Shown here: in pieces, positions 23,929-32,915 of the stretch
Layout: every line of letters begins with the position of its first letter
Numbering within the stretch: the first letter of the stretch is position 1
From: Bin87 sp963692995
GTDB taxonomy: Bacteria; Chloroflexota; Dehalococcoidia; Lucifugimonadales; UBA3495
Length of the DNA: 64,000 nt
NCBI GenBank assembly: GCA_963692995.1
Contig: OY843611.1
Location: 434,001-498,000, forward strand
Direction of reading: 5' to 3'
Program-made: the position numbers and the translations under genes
The notes under the pieces: generated by a model
Database searches by the model: none
Told to the model about the DNA's origin: nothing
Seen by the model: the letters and a program-made list of their open reading frames with translations, nothing else

Positions 23929-25614
23929 TTGGTGGTTGTGTTGGTCCTGGCGGTGGCCTGCGGAGCGCCCAGCGCCGCCACTGAGAACGTCCCGCCACCT
24001 GCGGCCACCGCAGCGCCGGCGCTCCCGGCAGCAACCGCGGTTCCACAGCAACGTTCTCAAGCCGCCGGAACATCGGAACAGCCGGCCGCTCCGACCGCCG
24101 CGGTGGAGCCATCTACCACCGTCGCCGATGCCGAAGTGGAGCGTCCCACCCTGAAAGCCGGCGTCATCTGCCTCGACAGCCCGCTGGACCCGGTGGAAGG
24201 CTCATGGGCGGCCAATCAATCGGGTATGGCGGAGAACCTCTTCCGCCTGTCTGCGATTGACCTCAGCCCGGAGCCATGGCTGGCTACGGGCGCGGAGCGG
24301 TTGGATCCGCTGACTTGGGAGATTGGGCTGCGTTCCGGCGTCCGGTTTCACAATGGCGCGGTGATGGACGCTCATGCAGTCAAAGCGTCATTGGAAAGGG
24401 CGGTCAGGTTGTCGTCGGGAGCTGCGGAAAGACTGGCGATTGAGAGGGTGGAAGTCAAAGATGCCCAGACTGTCATAGTAACTACTACGAAGCCGCGTCC
24501 CACACTGCCGGGGCTGTTGAGCAATGGCAACACGGCCATTGTTGACGCTGCTGCGGCTGACGCGGCCGGCGAGGACAACTTCCTGGCTGCGGGAGCGATG
24601 ACCGGTCCCTACATTCCCACTGAGTACATTCTCAAAGAGCGTCTGAGCAGCGTGGCCAACGACGATTACTGGGGCGGATCTCCCCCGCTGGCCGGCATCG
24701 ATCACATTGCCATCCCTGATACCAACAGCCGGGAACTGGCGCTGCAAGCCGGCGACATTGATTTTGCCATCAACATATCTCCGGAAGGGGTGGAACTTAT
24801 CGATACCCTCCCCCGGCTGCACAGCCGGACGGCCGGCGTGGGCTCCTCGGTGGTGATGTGGTGGGTCAATTTCGAGCGGGGCACGCTATCCGACCCGCTG
24901 GTACGCCAGGCGGTGAGCCACGCCATCGACCGGGAAAGCATCGCCGAGCTCGTTGCGCCGGCGGGAACGGGTTCGTTTGCAGACCTTTTACTGCCGGAAG
25001 CCATGGCCTCATGCCCCGGAGTGTCCGGGCCGGCTTACGATCCGCAGCGCGCCCGGGACCTGCTAACCGAGGCCGGCTACGCCGACCGCAACGGCGACGG
25101 GTACGTGGACAAGGACGGGCAGGCTCTGGAGATAATCATCGGCGGCTACCCGCAGCGGTTCCAGTTGCCCATCATGGCTGAGGCGGCGCAAGCCATGCTG
25201 GGCGAGGTGGGAATCCGGGCCGACGTGCGCATCTCCGAATGGTCGGCGGTAAAGGAGCCGGCCTGGGACCTCTTTGGATGGTTCAACAACGTAGTGGACG
25301 CCGGAGACCCGGTTTTGAACGTCAGCAAGTTTGTTGGACTGCACGCCGACGGCAGCGACAGCGGAGCCAACAACTATGGGCATTACTCCAATCCGGAGGT
25401 GGCGGACATCATAGCGCAGGCGGGGCCCGTGTCAGACATTCAGCAGCGGAAGCAAATCACGTGCCAGGCATTGGCCGTGGTCGCCGCCGAAAGCGCGCTT
25501 TTCCCGGTGGCGCACGCCTACATGGTGTATGGCATCAATGAGCGTGTTACCGGATTCGAGCCACACCCGCATCGGCTCTATATCTTCGACCATCGCGTCG
25601 GCCTCTCCGAGTGA
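23929..25614 (+). CDS. ABC transporter substrate-binding protein, SBP_bac_5 family, leader interrupted
   Basis: A peptide/nickel-type binding lipoprotein of ~561 residues counted from the TTG at 23929. Mature features include WEIGLRSGVRFHNGAVMDAH (family F.lR.gVkFHdG..lta), VRQAVSHAIDRESI and DPQRARDLLTEAGYADRNGDG. The lipobox is LAVAC. A strong binding site (AGAGGAGAA) and an ATG at 23881 lie in the same frame, but codon 7 is TAA (23899-23901): MLKLLI, stop, then SIANTAAGALVVVLVLAVAC. Without that stop the leader would be a normal lipoprotein signal peptide; from the TTG alone the positive n-region is missing. Either this is a nonsense mutation, a sequence error, or a downstream non-ATG start is used. 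Confidence 0.8.
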   Translation: MVVVLVLAVACGAPSAATENVPPPAATAAPALPAATAVPQQRSQAAGTSEQPAAPTAAVEPSTTVADAEVERPTLKAGVICLDSPLDPVEGSWAANQSGMAENLFRLSAIDLSPEPWLATGAERLDPLTWEIGLRSGVRFHNGAVMDAHAVKASLERAVRLSSGAAERLAIERVEVKDAQTVIVTTTKPRPTLPGLLSNGNTAIVDAAAADAAGEDNFLAAGAMTGPYIPTEYILKERLSSVANDDYWGGSPPLAGIDHIAIPDTNSRELALQAGDIDFAINISPEGVELIDTLPRLHSRTAGVGSSVVMWWVNFERGTLSDPLVRQAVSHAIDRESIAELVAPAGTGSFADLLLPEAMASCPGVSGPAYDPQRARDLLTEAGYADRNGDGYVDKDGQALEIIIGGYPQRFQLPIMAEAAQAMLGEVGIRADVRISEWSAVKEPAWDLFGWFNNVVDAGDPVLNVSKFVGLHADGSDSGANNYGHYSNPEVADIIAQAGPVSDIQQRKQITCQALAVVAAESALFPVAHAYMVYGINERVTGFEPHPHRLYIFDHRVGLSE

Positions 25615-25653
25615 GGGACGGCCAATCACCGCCGATAACGTTCGCAAAGGGGC

Positions 25654-26601
25654 ATGAGCGCATACCTGGCCCGACGGCTGCTCACGCTGCCACTGCTGCT
25701 CTTGGGAATCTCGGCCATCAGCTTCATCCTCCTGAACCTGGGGCCGGGAGACCCGGCCGAAATTGTGCTGCGCCAGCGCAACCCCGGCCAGTCGCCCAGC
25801 GCAGTGGAAATCGCCGCCATGCGCGCCGAGCTGGGCCTGGACATTCCCTTGCCGGCCCAATACGCTCGCTGGGTGGGTCAGGCGCTGGCTGGCGACCTGG
25901 GCCAGTCCTATGTCACTGAGCAGCCGGTGGCCGCCCAACTGGCGCGCCGCTCCGTCCCGACGGCCCTGCTCACCGCAGTCGCCCTGGCCCTGGCGCTGCT
26001 GGTCGCCGTGCCGGTGGGCATACTGTCCGCCCGGCGGCGGGGCAGCGCCGTGGATACCGTCGCGCGGCTGGCGGCGCTGGTAGGCGCGGCGGTTCCATCC
26101 TACGCTCTGGCCTACGGGCTGATCATCGTGTTCGCGGTGAAACTGTCGTGGCTGCCGGCCCTGGGCTACGGTTCGGTTGCCCAGGTTGCGCTTCCGGCCA
26201 TCGCGCTGTCTCTTGCGCCGATGGCTCAGCTGATGCGGCTCATCCGCGCCAGTATGCTGGAGACCCTGGGGCAGGACTACATCCGAACGGCGCAGGCCAA
26301 GGGATTGTCTGAACCAACCGTCGCCTTTCGGCACGCCCTGCGCAACGCGCTGCTGCCGGCCATCGGGGCTACGGGAGTGAATCTCAGTTATCTGCTCAGC
26401 GGCGCCGTAGTAGTTGAGACCATCTTCACCTGGCCCGGTTTGGGTCCATTGGTGGTGAGCGCGGCGCTGACCCGCGATTACCCCGTAGTGCAGGGGTTCG
26501 TTACTTATATTGCTGCGGTGGCGCTGCTGATCAACCTGGCCGCCGACGCTGCCCTGCGTGTCGCCGACCCACGCCTGCGCTTCGGACGGGACGAGATGTA
26601 G
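25654..26601 (+). CDS. ABC transporter permease, DppB/OppB type
   Basis: A 315-residue inner-membrane permease of the oligopeptide/dipeptide/nickel family. The N-terminus MSAYLARRLLTLPLLLLGISAISFILLNLGPGDPAE is the typical first helix and periplasmic GDP motif; the EAA loop that contacts the ATPase is in DYIRTAQAKGLSEPTVAFRHALRNALLP (about 210-237), and the end has VVVETIFTWPGLG. It starts 40 bases after the binding-protein gene and is followed 7 bases later by the second permease. Confidence 0.9.
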   Translation: MSAYLARRLLTLPLLLLGISAISFILLNLGPGDPAEIVLRQRNPGQSPSAVEIAAMRAELGLDIPLPAQYARWVGQALAGDLGQSYVTEQPVAAQLARRSVPTALLTAVALALALLVAVPVGILSARRRGSAVDTVARLAALVGAAVPSYALAYGLIIVFAVKLSWLPALGYGSVAQVALPAIALSLAPMAQLMRLIRASMLETLGQDYIRTAQAKGLSEPTVAFRHALRNALLPAIGATGVNLSYLLSGAVVVETIFTWPGLGPLVVSAALTRDYPVVQGFVTYIAAVALLINLAADAALRVADPRLRFGRDEM

Positions 26602-26607
26602 CCGCCG

Positions 26608-27501
26608 ATGATGGGTGATGCTGAACATCCCGGGGAACGTGTTCCCGTTCCAGACGTCGGGAGGAGCGCACGTCGGCGCCGGCGATGGACCGCGCTGCTG
26701 CGCGAACCCGGAACCATGTTGGGGCTGTTCCTGGTAGCGTCCCTGCTGCTGGCGGGGTTGTTGGCTCCCTGGCTACCGCTGGATGATCCCACAGAGATCA
26801 ACTTGTCCGAACGGCTGCTCCCGCCGTCCACCGGGCGTCTCTTGGGCACCGACCATCTGGGTCGAGACACCTTCAGCCGGATCATTCATGGCGCGCGCGT
26901 GACCCTGCTGGCCGCCGCTGCCACTCTGTCCATCAGCATGACCATTGCGCTGGGGGTGGGAATATTGTCCGGCTATCACGGGGGCTGGCCCGACACCGCG
27001 CTGATGGGAGTCGTGGACCTGCTGCTGGCGTTTCCCTCGCTGATCCTGGCGCTGGCCGTGGCGGGTACTCTGGGGCCCGGCCTGTTCAACGTCCTGCTGG
27101 CGGCCGGCGCGGTCTGGTGGGCAGGTCATGCCCGCATTATTCGCGGGGTCACTCTGGGGGCGCGGCAGATGGAGTACGTGACAGCGGCGCGGGCCGCCGG
27201 CGCCGGTGGCCCGCGCATCATCATGCGGCACATCGTCCCCAACATCCTCGGGCCCATCGTCGTGATCGCTTCCCTGGACGTGGGCTGGATAATCTTGGGC
27301 ATCGCCGGCCTGAACTTCCTGGGACTTGGCGCGCAACCGCCCACGCCGGAGTGGGGCGCCATGCTCAATGACGCTCGCCCACATCTACAGACCGCTCCGC
27401 GCTTGCTGCTGCTGCCGGGATCGGCCATATTCGTTGCCGTGCTGGGATTCAACCTGCTGGGTGACGGACTGCGGGACTTATTTGACCCTCGGACCACATA
27501 G
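26608..27501 (+). CDS. ABC transporter permease, DppC/OppC/NikC type
   Basis: A 297-residue permease that pairs with the preceding one. Features are the N-terminal helix MLGLFLVASLLLAGLLAPWL, the periplasmic LLGTDHLGRDTFSRIIHGAR motif (about 84-103) characteristic of the C-type permeases, the EAA loop EYVTAARAAGAGGPRIIMRHIVPN (about 190-213) and FLGLGAQPPTPEWGAMLNDAR. Starts at 26608 or the adjacent ATG at 26611. No D/F-type ATPase genes follow: the next gene is an MFS transporter, so the ATPases must be encoded elsewhere or shared. Confidence 0.9.
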   Translation: MMGDAEHPGERVPVPDVGRSARRRRRWTALLREPGTMLGLFLVASLLLAGLLAPWLPLDDPTEINLSERLLPPSTGRLLGTDHLGRDTFSRIIHGARVTLLAAAATLSISMTIALGVGILSGYHGGWPDTALMGVVDLLLAFPSLILALAVAGTLGPGLFNVLLAAGAVWWAGHARIIRGVTLGARQMEYVTAARAAGAGGPRIIMRHIVPNILGPIVVIASLDVGWIILGIAGLNFLGLGAQPPTPEWGAMLNDARPHLQTAPRLLLLPGSAIFVAVLGFNLLGDGLRDLFDPRTT

Positions 27502-27712
27502 AGCACGGTTAATCAGAGAGCGCATTGCGAATCTTCTCGACACAGGTTTAAAGCACGCCGTGCGCCATCATGCGTATAAGTTATACTAACTGCGCTTTGG
27601 TATTATAAGATTGCCGGCAATCGTGGCGCTAATCGCTAACTTAAATGGGCGATCGCCAGCGCAGGGGACGCATAACATAGCAGCGCAAACCGCAGCAACG
27701 GGTGGCCGGGAG

Positions 27713-28891
27713 GTGAACAAAGCGTGGTTTATGGCCGTGCTTGCGCTCACCGTCTTTGCGACGATAAGCGCGATCCTGATCATTCCGCCGCTCCTGGTGG
27801 AGATCGCGACCGACCTGGACATTTCGGTTGCCGTTGCGGGCCAGTTGGCCACCGCGACTTTCGCGGCCTGGGCGGTTACCGGAGTATCGGCCGGCCCCTT
27901 ATCCGACTCCTTTGGCCGTCGCCCGGTGGCCATCGTATGTCTGGCGGCGCTCTCGATATCCATGCTGGCGTGCGCAATTGCGCCCAACCTGGAGACGCTG
28001 CTGGCGTTGCGAGTTCTGACCGGGCTGGGTGGCGGAGTGATACCGCCCAACATCGTGGGGTCGGTCGCCGATGTCATCTCGCCGGCTCGGCGCGCCCTGG
28101 CAGTGAGCGCCCTGCTGTCGATCCAGGGAATTGCTTCGGCCATCAGCGTACCGCTGGTCGCGGTGCTGGCGGACGTCGGAGGCTGGCGGCTGCCCTTCAT
28201 TGTTTATGGCGCGCTGCTCGTGGCCGGGCTGGTGGCTAACTGGCTGTGGCTCCCGAAAGACCGCGGTGCGCGAGTTCGGAATTTCGCCTATTTCTCCAGG
28301 TACCGGTCGCTGGTGGCGCTGCGGTTTTTCCGCGTGGCCGTGGCGGTGAACCTGACGCAACGCATCGCCTTTTGGGGGACTATCAGCTACTTTGCCGCCT
28401 ATTTGATAAATACCTTCGATCTGAGCGTGGGCTTCGTGGCCCTGCCCCTGGCGATAGCCGCGCTTGGGCAAACGGTCGGCAACTACGGCGCGTCATTCGT
28501 GGTGAACCGGCGCCGCCGCGGCGCCATCATCGCCGCCGTCACCGTCGCCGGCGGAGCCTTCGGGTTCGCGCTCTTTTCCGTAGAACTCGGACTGTGGGCA
28601 ACGGTGGCCGTGGCCACGGTCAGCTCGGGACTGCTGAGCATGACGTTCCCAATCCTGATCTCCGCCAGCACCGAGTATTCGGGTGAGTCCAAGGCTACCG
28701 GAGTGGGCCTGATGGGTTTCAGCAACCAGGGTGGCGGGATGCTGGGCGCTGCGATAGCGGGGGCGCTATTGGCGAGCATCGGGTACATGGGGATCGGCTA
28801 TATGTGCCTCGCGGCAACAATCATCAGCGCGTTGCTAACCCCTCTGTTCGGCCGGCAGTTTGGGGAGTTCGCCGGTCAGAACCGCGGCTGA
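27713..28891 (+). CDS. MFS transporter
   Basis: A ~392-residue secondary transporter with twelve hydrophobic helices. The first helix is NKAWFMAVLALTVFATISAI, the loop 2-3 motif A-like sequence is GPLSDSFGRRPVAIVC, the 4-5 region is LRVLTGLGGGVIPPN, and the second half begins AVAVNLTQRIAFWGTISYF. It resembles DHA1-type drug/metabolite exporters in outline. The start is uncertain: the GTG at 27713 gives a family-like N-terminus but its GGGAGG abuts the start codon; the frame is open to a TTG at 27611. Substrate unknown. Confidence 0.85.
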   Translation: MNKAWFMAVLALTVFATISAILIIPPLLVEIATDLDISVAVAGQLATATFAAWAVTGVSAGPLSDSFGRRPVAIVCLAALSISMLACAIAPNLETLLALRVLTGLGGGVIPPNIVGSVADVISPARRALAVSALLSIQGIASAISVPLVAVLADVGGWRLPFIVYGALLVAGLVANWLWLPKDRGARVRNFAYFSRYRSLVALRFFRVAVAVNLTQRIAFWGTISYFAAYLINTFDLSVGFVALPLAIAALGQTVGNYGASFVVNRRRRGAIIAAVTVAGGAFGFALFSVELGLWATVAVATVSSGLLSMTFPILISASTEYSGESKATGVGLMGFSNQGGGMLGAAIAGALLASIGYMGIGYMCLAATIISALLTPLFGRQFGEFAGQNRG

Positions 28892-29028
28892 GCCGGCCGT
28901 AGTTCGAGCCAGCGCCGGAGCGGCGCAGACTAGCCCGCCCGTCGCAAAAGTGGTATGGTTGGCGCATCAACTCCCGTCGGGAGCGATTATTCAACCCGGC
29001 CTTGCCATTTGGCCGCAGGAGGGATGCA

Positions 29029-29454
29029 ATGCCCCAGATTAAACACATCGCCATCGCTACCAACGACGCCGAAAAGACCGCGAAGTTCTATGCGGAAGTT
29101 TTCGGACTGCGTGAAGTCGCCAAGCTGGAGAGCGTCAACGCCAACGGCTATATGCTCAGCGACGGCAACGTGAACATGGCCATCCTGGACTTCCAGAGCG
29201 ACGCCGTAGCCGGCGAGCGCGGCAAGGACTGGGAAGGCATCCACCACATCGGGTTCGAGGTCGAGAGCCTTGAGGAGACCGAGGCGCGCCTGCTCGCCGC
29301 TAACTCCCAGCCCATGGCAGAGGTCAACCACGCGCTCCACGCCGGCATGACCGGCCCGCGCACCCAGAACGTGGAGACCAAGTACGAAGGGCCCAACGGT
29401 GAGATGATTGACGTCTCCGAAACGGGCTGGGTAGGCACTCGCGGCCTGGACTAA
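29029..29454 (+). CDS. VOC family (lactoylglutathione lyase-like) protein
   Basis: A 141-residue single-domain VOC protein. It has QIKHIAIATNDAEKTAKFY (His ligand near residue 6), a middle strand EGIHHIGFEVESLEETEARL (second His) and a C-terminal FEGPNGEMIDVSE-like strand (KYEGPNGEMIDVSETGW, Glu ligand). AGGAGGG at 29018-29024 fixes the ATG at 29029 over the in-frame 29002. Substrate unknown. A long palindrome 42 bases downstream probably terminates it. Confidence 0.86.
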   Translation: MPQIKHIAIATNDAEKTAKFYAEVFGLREVAKLESVNANGYMLSDGNVNMAILDFQSDAVAGERGKDWEGIHHIGFEVESLEETEARLLAANSQPMAEVNHALHAGMTGPRTQNVETKYEGPNGEMIDVSETGWVGTRGLD

Positions 29455-29495
29455 TTCCGGATCCCTGCCGGTCCTCCCCGGAGGGCAAGCCAAAA

Positions 29496-29521
29496 AGGGC
29501 GATGCCGGCCGGCATCGCCCT
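29496..29521. terminator. 26-bp perfect palindrome, terminator candidate
   Basis: AGGGCGATGCCGG / CCGGCATCGCCCT form a perfect palindrome between the convergent VOC and DUF35 genes. An A5 run precedes it, which on the minus strand is a U-tract after the hairpin, so it fits termination of the minus-strand DUF35/thiolase unit best. Confidence 0.65.
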
Positions 29522-29559
29522 GCTTGGTCACTTGTCAGCGGTCGGTCGGAACCGCGGGG

Positions 29560-29979
29560 TTATGCGGGCCGGAACACGAGACCCGGATCGTCCGCATCTA
29601 TGCCGGGGAGGTCCAGCACCAGGGCCATGCCGGTGCGAATGTTCTGGGGGTTCGCGGCATCCACGCCAGCGATGCGCGCTGAGATGCGCGGCCCCTCCTC
29701 CAGCGTCACTATGCCGGTGCAATAAGGATTATTGCGCCCGTACCCCTTGGCCTCCAGCGAGGCCGGGGCGACGGATATGCACGTGAAGGTGCTGAGGGTG
29801 GCCCGGCCGCTCAGTTCGTGCCACTCCATATCGCTGCTGTGGCTCGCCGGGTCCATGGGGCGCGCTTCGGCGTAGATGTTCCCATTCTCACGGCAGCGGA
29901 CGCCCATGAACCGGCCCTCCTTGAGGAAGGCATAGAACGATGCGGCGTTGAACGGACGAGATTCGGCATCAGTGGTCAT
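29560..29979 (-). CDS. DUF35/OB-fold thiolase-associated protein lacking the Zn-ribbon cysteines
   Basis: A 139-residue protein of the Zn-ribbon/OB-fold type that accompanies SCP-x-like thiolases and acyl-CoA enzymes. The N-terminal helix RPFNAASFYAFLKEGRFMGVRC precedes where the ribbon should be, but only one of the expected four Cys (VRCRENG) is present. The OB-fold part is clear: WHELSGRATLSTFTCISVAP, YCTGIVTLEEGPRISARIAG and MALVLDLPG. It is 10 bases downstream of the thiolase gene on the same strand, the usual partnership. Loss of the metal site suggests a structural or CoA-binding role. Confidence 0.78.
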   Translation of the reverse strand: MTTDAESRPFNAASFYAFLKEGRFMGVRCRENGNIYAEARPMDPASHSSDMEWHELSGRATLSTFTCISVAPASLEAKGYGRNNPYCTGIVTLEEGPRISARIAGVDAANPQNIRTGMALVLDLPGIDADDPGLVFRPA

Positions 29980-29989
29980 CAGACGACTC

Positions 29990-31264
29990 CTAACCCCGTT
30001 GCAAGATGTTGACGACGCAGGTGCCGCCGGTGCCGCCTACGTTGTGCGTGAGACCGAACTCCAGGTCGGGGTTGTTGAGTTGGCGGTCGCCCGCGTCGCC
30101 GCGAAGCTGCTTGTACACCTCGATTACCTGGGCAACTCCGCTGGCTCCCACCGGATGCCCCTTGGCTTTCAGGCCGCCGCTGGTGTTGATGGGGCGGTCG
30201 CCGTGGCGCGCGGTACGGCCCTCGTCAACGGCGTGGGGTCCCTCCCCCGGGGCAAAAAAGCCGAGGTCTTCGCTGGCGACGATTTCGGCGATGGTGAAGC
30301 AGTCATGCACTTCGGCCACGCCAACCTGTTCGGGAGTGATGCCCGCCATTTCGTAAGCCTGGGCCGCTGCGATCTTTGCCGCCGACAGGGAGGTTAGCTC
30401 CTCAGCGTCGTGCAAGGGCCGGCCGGTGGCCTGTCCGATGCCGGCGATATGCACCGGCTGGTCGGTGAATTGTCCGGCGATCTCGCTGGCCACCAGCAGC
30501 ACGCAAGACGCGCCATCCGTGATGGGAGCGCAGTCGTAGAGACGCAGGGGCCAGGCAATCCAGGGGTTGGCGCGGGCGTCGTTGAGGAAGTCCAGCTCGT
30601 CTTCCCAATCGGGCACGGGCTCGCCACGCTGCTCGGCCCTAGCCTTGCGCCGCTCCATCATGTCGCGGACGGTCTGCTGGAACTGGGCCTTGGGGTTGAG
30701 CTTGCCGTTTTCGTGGTTCTTGACGCCAACCTTGAGCAGGTGGTTCAGGTTAGTCTCATAGCGATCCATGTGGGCCTTGGCGATGGCGCCGAAGATGCCG
30801 GGGAAAGTCAGGCCGGCCGGCACTTCATAAAGGCCGTCGGCCGCCGACGCCAGCACGTCGGTAACGCCCTCGGTGGGCAGGGACGTCATCTTTTCCACGC
30901 CGCCGACTAACACCACGTCGTACATGCCGCTGGCGATGGCCATGACGCCTTCGCGCAGGGCGCTGCCGCTGCTGGCGCAGGCGTTCTCGATGCGAGTCAT
31001 CGGCGTGGGAGTCATTCCCAGCCAATCGGCCATAATGGGAGCGGTGTGGCCCTGGTGTTCGAAAAGGTCGGCCGAATAGTTGCCCAGGTAGCCGGACTCG
31101 ATGTCCTGGGGTGATATGCCGGTGTCGATATTGTCCTGCATATCCTGGAAAGCCTCAACGAACAGGTCTCGGCTGGTCTTGTCGGGATACGCGCCGAACT
31201 GGGAAAGGCCGGCGCCGACTATCGAAACCGGGCGGGCCAGACGGCGGCTGCGGGTGGTAGCCAT
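29990..31264 (-). CDS. thiolase family acyltransferase (SCP-x type)
   Basis: A 424-residue thiolase-fold enzyme. The acylated Cys is C96 in RIENACASSGSAL; later catalytic motifs are VAEVHDCFTIAE (HDCF, typical of the SCP-x/lipid-transfer subgroup rather than NEAFA of biosynthetic thiolases) and SGGLKAKGHPVGASG. The SCP-x subgroup acts in beta-oxidation-like side-chain cleavage and retro-aldol steps. It is coupled with the DUF35 gene, as is common. Start ATG at 31264. Substrate unknown. Confidence 0.87.
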   Translation of the reverse strand: MATTRSRRLARPVSIVGAGLSQFGAYPDKTSRDLFVEAFQDMQDNIDTGISPQDIESGYLGNYSADLFEHQGHTAPIMADWLGMTPTPMTRIENACASSGSALREGVMAIASGMYDVVLVGGVEKMTSLPTEGVTDVLASAADGLYEVPAGLTFPGIFGAIAKAHMDRYETNLNHLLKVGVKNHENGKLNPKAQFQQTVRDMMERRKARAEQRGEPVPDWEDELDFLNDARANPWIAWPLRLYDCAPITDGASCVLLVASEIAGQFTDQPVHIAGIGQATGRPLHDAEELTSLSAAKIAAAQAYEMAGITPEQVGVAEVHDCFTIAEIVASEDLGFFAPGEGPHAVDEGRTARHGDRPINTSGGLKAKGHPVGASGVAQVIEVYKQLRGDAGDRQLNNPDLEFGLTHNVGGTGGTCVVNILQRG

Positions 31265-31371
31265 TTAAGGTACTCCTCGTTCGCGGTTACGGTTGCGGTG
31301 CATCATCCTACACTAAAATTCGCTGACGTTGCCAGCGCATCAAGCGTGGCAGCCACTGCCAAACGAGCCGG

Positions 31372-32721
31372 TTAGAGCGGCGGCGTCAGCGTCACCCGCA
31401 GCGCCGCTTCGCACCAGGCGGCCGCCGCAAGCAGCCGCGCCTCAGCCAAGGGCGCGGCCACCAGCTGCATCCCCATGGGCAAGCCGGATTCGGCCAGACC
31501 CGAAGGAAGGGCGATTGCCGGCAGTCCACAGGAAGTCCACGGGCCCTGGAAGGCCGGATCGCCGGTGTTGGCGCGGTCGGCCTGGGACGGCGCCGGCGTT
31601 GCCGGCGTGAGCATCACGTCGCAACGCTGGGAAAGCTGCTCCATATCGTCGATGAACCGGCGTCGGCGCTCCAGGGCACGGGCGTACACGATGCCGTCCA
31701 CCTGCAAGCCGTCGGCCAGCATGGCGCGCAGTTTGGGTTGATAGTCTGCGGCCTGCCGGCGGTACATCGGCTCGTGGAACGCCGCCGCTTCCACTGACAT
31801 GATCAGGAGCTGGTCAGCATAGGCTTCCTCGATGCTGTCGGGCATTGGCAGCTCGACAATTTCCGCGCCGGCTTGGGCCAGTTGCTCGGCAACAGCGTCA
31901 AGATGCCGCCGGGTTTCGGCATTCGACCTTTCGTAGAAGTAGCGACGCAGCAGCCCGATCCGTGGCGGCGACGGGTCTTTGATAGCCGACTGGTAATCGC
32001 CGGCCGGCTGGCGAGATGAAACCGGATCGTTCGCGTCCGGGCCGGCCGTCACCTGGAGCAACAGGGCGGCGTCCTCCACCGAGCGCGCCAGCCAGCCAAC
32101 GGTATCCAGGTTCCAGCTTACGGGAATGACGCCGTGCCGGCTGACTCGTCCGAAGGTGGGCTTGAAGCCTACCACGCCGTTGTACGCCGCCGGCCGCAAC
32201 ACGGAACCGACGGTCTGTGAACCCAGCGCCGCCGGGCACATCCGAGACGCCACCGCTACTGCCGACCCGCTGCTGCTGCCCCCCGGCGTGTGCGCCGCGT
32301 TCCAGGGATTGAACGTGGGTGACGGGTCCAGGCAGGCGAACTCGGTGGTAACGGTCTTGCCCAGCATCACCGCGCCGGCTCGCCTGAGCAGAGTCCACGA
32401 AGCGGCATCGTATTCGGGCACGAAGTCTTTATAAACCGCGCTGCCGGCGCGCGTGGGTATGCCGGCAGTATAGTAGATGTCTTTGAGGCCGATGGGGACG
32501 CCGTGCAGTGGGCCGAGAGGTTGGCCGGCGGACACGGCTGCGTCGGCGGCGCGGGCGTCGGCCAGGACGGTTTCCCGATCAACATAAACCCAGGCCAGCA
32601 GCCGGTCGTCCAACGCCTCGATGCGGTTGAGGCAGGCTTCGGCCAGTTCGACGGCGGTAAGGCGCCGTTCGGCAATGGCGCGGGCGGCTTCGGCAGCGGT
32701 GAGTTGGTTGGGGTTGGGCAT
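31372..32721 (-). CDS. amidase signature family hydrolase
   Basis: A 449-residue amidase-signature enzyme with a Ser-cisSer-Lys triad. The Lys lies in GVPIGLKDIYYTAGI (about 77-91); the Ser-rich signature is HTPGGSSSGSAVAVASRM (about 147-164), and the nucleophile Ser is in GSQTVGSVLRPA (about 171-182), where the more usual sequence is GTDTGGSIR-P, so the loop is slightly atypical. C-terminal LAESGLPMGMQLVAAP matches the family. Start ATG at 32721. Substrate cannot be predicted. It is unrelated in operon terms to the second amidase at 33309. Confidence 0.86.
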   Translation of the reverse strand: MPNPNQLTAAEAARAIAERRLTAVELAEACLNRIEALDDRLLAWVYVDRETVLADARAADAAVSAGQPLGPLHGVPIGLKDIYYTAGIPTRAGSAVYKDFVPEYDAASWTLLRRAGAVMLGKTVTTEFACLDPSPTFNPWNAAHTPGGSSSGSAVAVASRMCPAALGSQTVGSVLRPAAYNGVVGFKPTFGRVSRHGVIPVSWNLDTVGWLARSVEDAALLLQVTAGPDANDPVSSRQPAGDYQSAIKDPSPPRIGLLRRYFYERSNAETRRHLDAVAEQLAQAGAEIVELPMPDSIEEAYADQLLIMSVEAAAFHEPMYRRQAADYQPKLRAMLADGLQVDGIVYARALERRRRFIDDMEQLSQRCDVMLTPATPAPSQADRANTGDPAFQGPWTSCGLPAIALPSGLAESGLPMGMQLVAAPLAEARLLAAAAWCEAALRVTLTPPL

Positions 32722-32740
32722 AGTGGCAAGCGCCTCCCTT

Positions 32741-32915
32741 GCTAGGCCGTGGTTAAAAACTCCGTGCTAGACCGTGGTTAAAAACTCCGTCATTCCCGCG
32801 AAAGCGGGAATCCAGCGAGTACAGAATAAAGCCGGTTTTCTCCTAATCAGTGACTTTCTGGGTTCCTGCTTTCGCAGGAACGACGGTGTGATTCCCAGTT
32901 TTTAAACAGGCCCTA
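32741..32915. repeat. composite mobile-repeat element (REP pair, TAGG end)
   Basis: A 25-bp direct repeat (gctagRccgtggttaaaaactccgt) occurs twice at 32741-32790, followed by the hairpin ATTCCCGC-GAAA-GCGGGAAT (32792-32811) and, after a ~50-base core, a second hairpin GTTCCTGC-TTTC-GCAGGAAC (32862-32881). The right end GTTTTTAAACAGGCCCTA finishes at 32915, where its terminal TAG (minus strand) is the stop codon of the PaREP1-like gene. The right 56 bases match 51518-51573 at 53 positions. Confidence 0.82.

Noticed and set aside
25432..26628. 398-residue minus-strand frame opposite the ABC permease
   Set aside because: The plus-strand permease has helices and an EAA loop; the antisense frame is Gln/His/Arg-rich and not protein-like.
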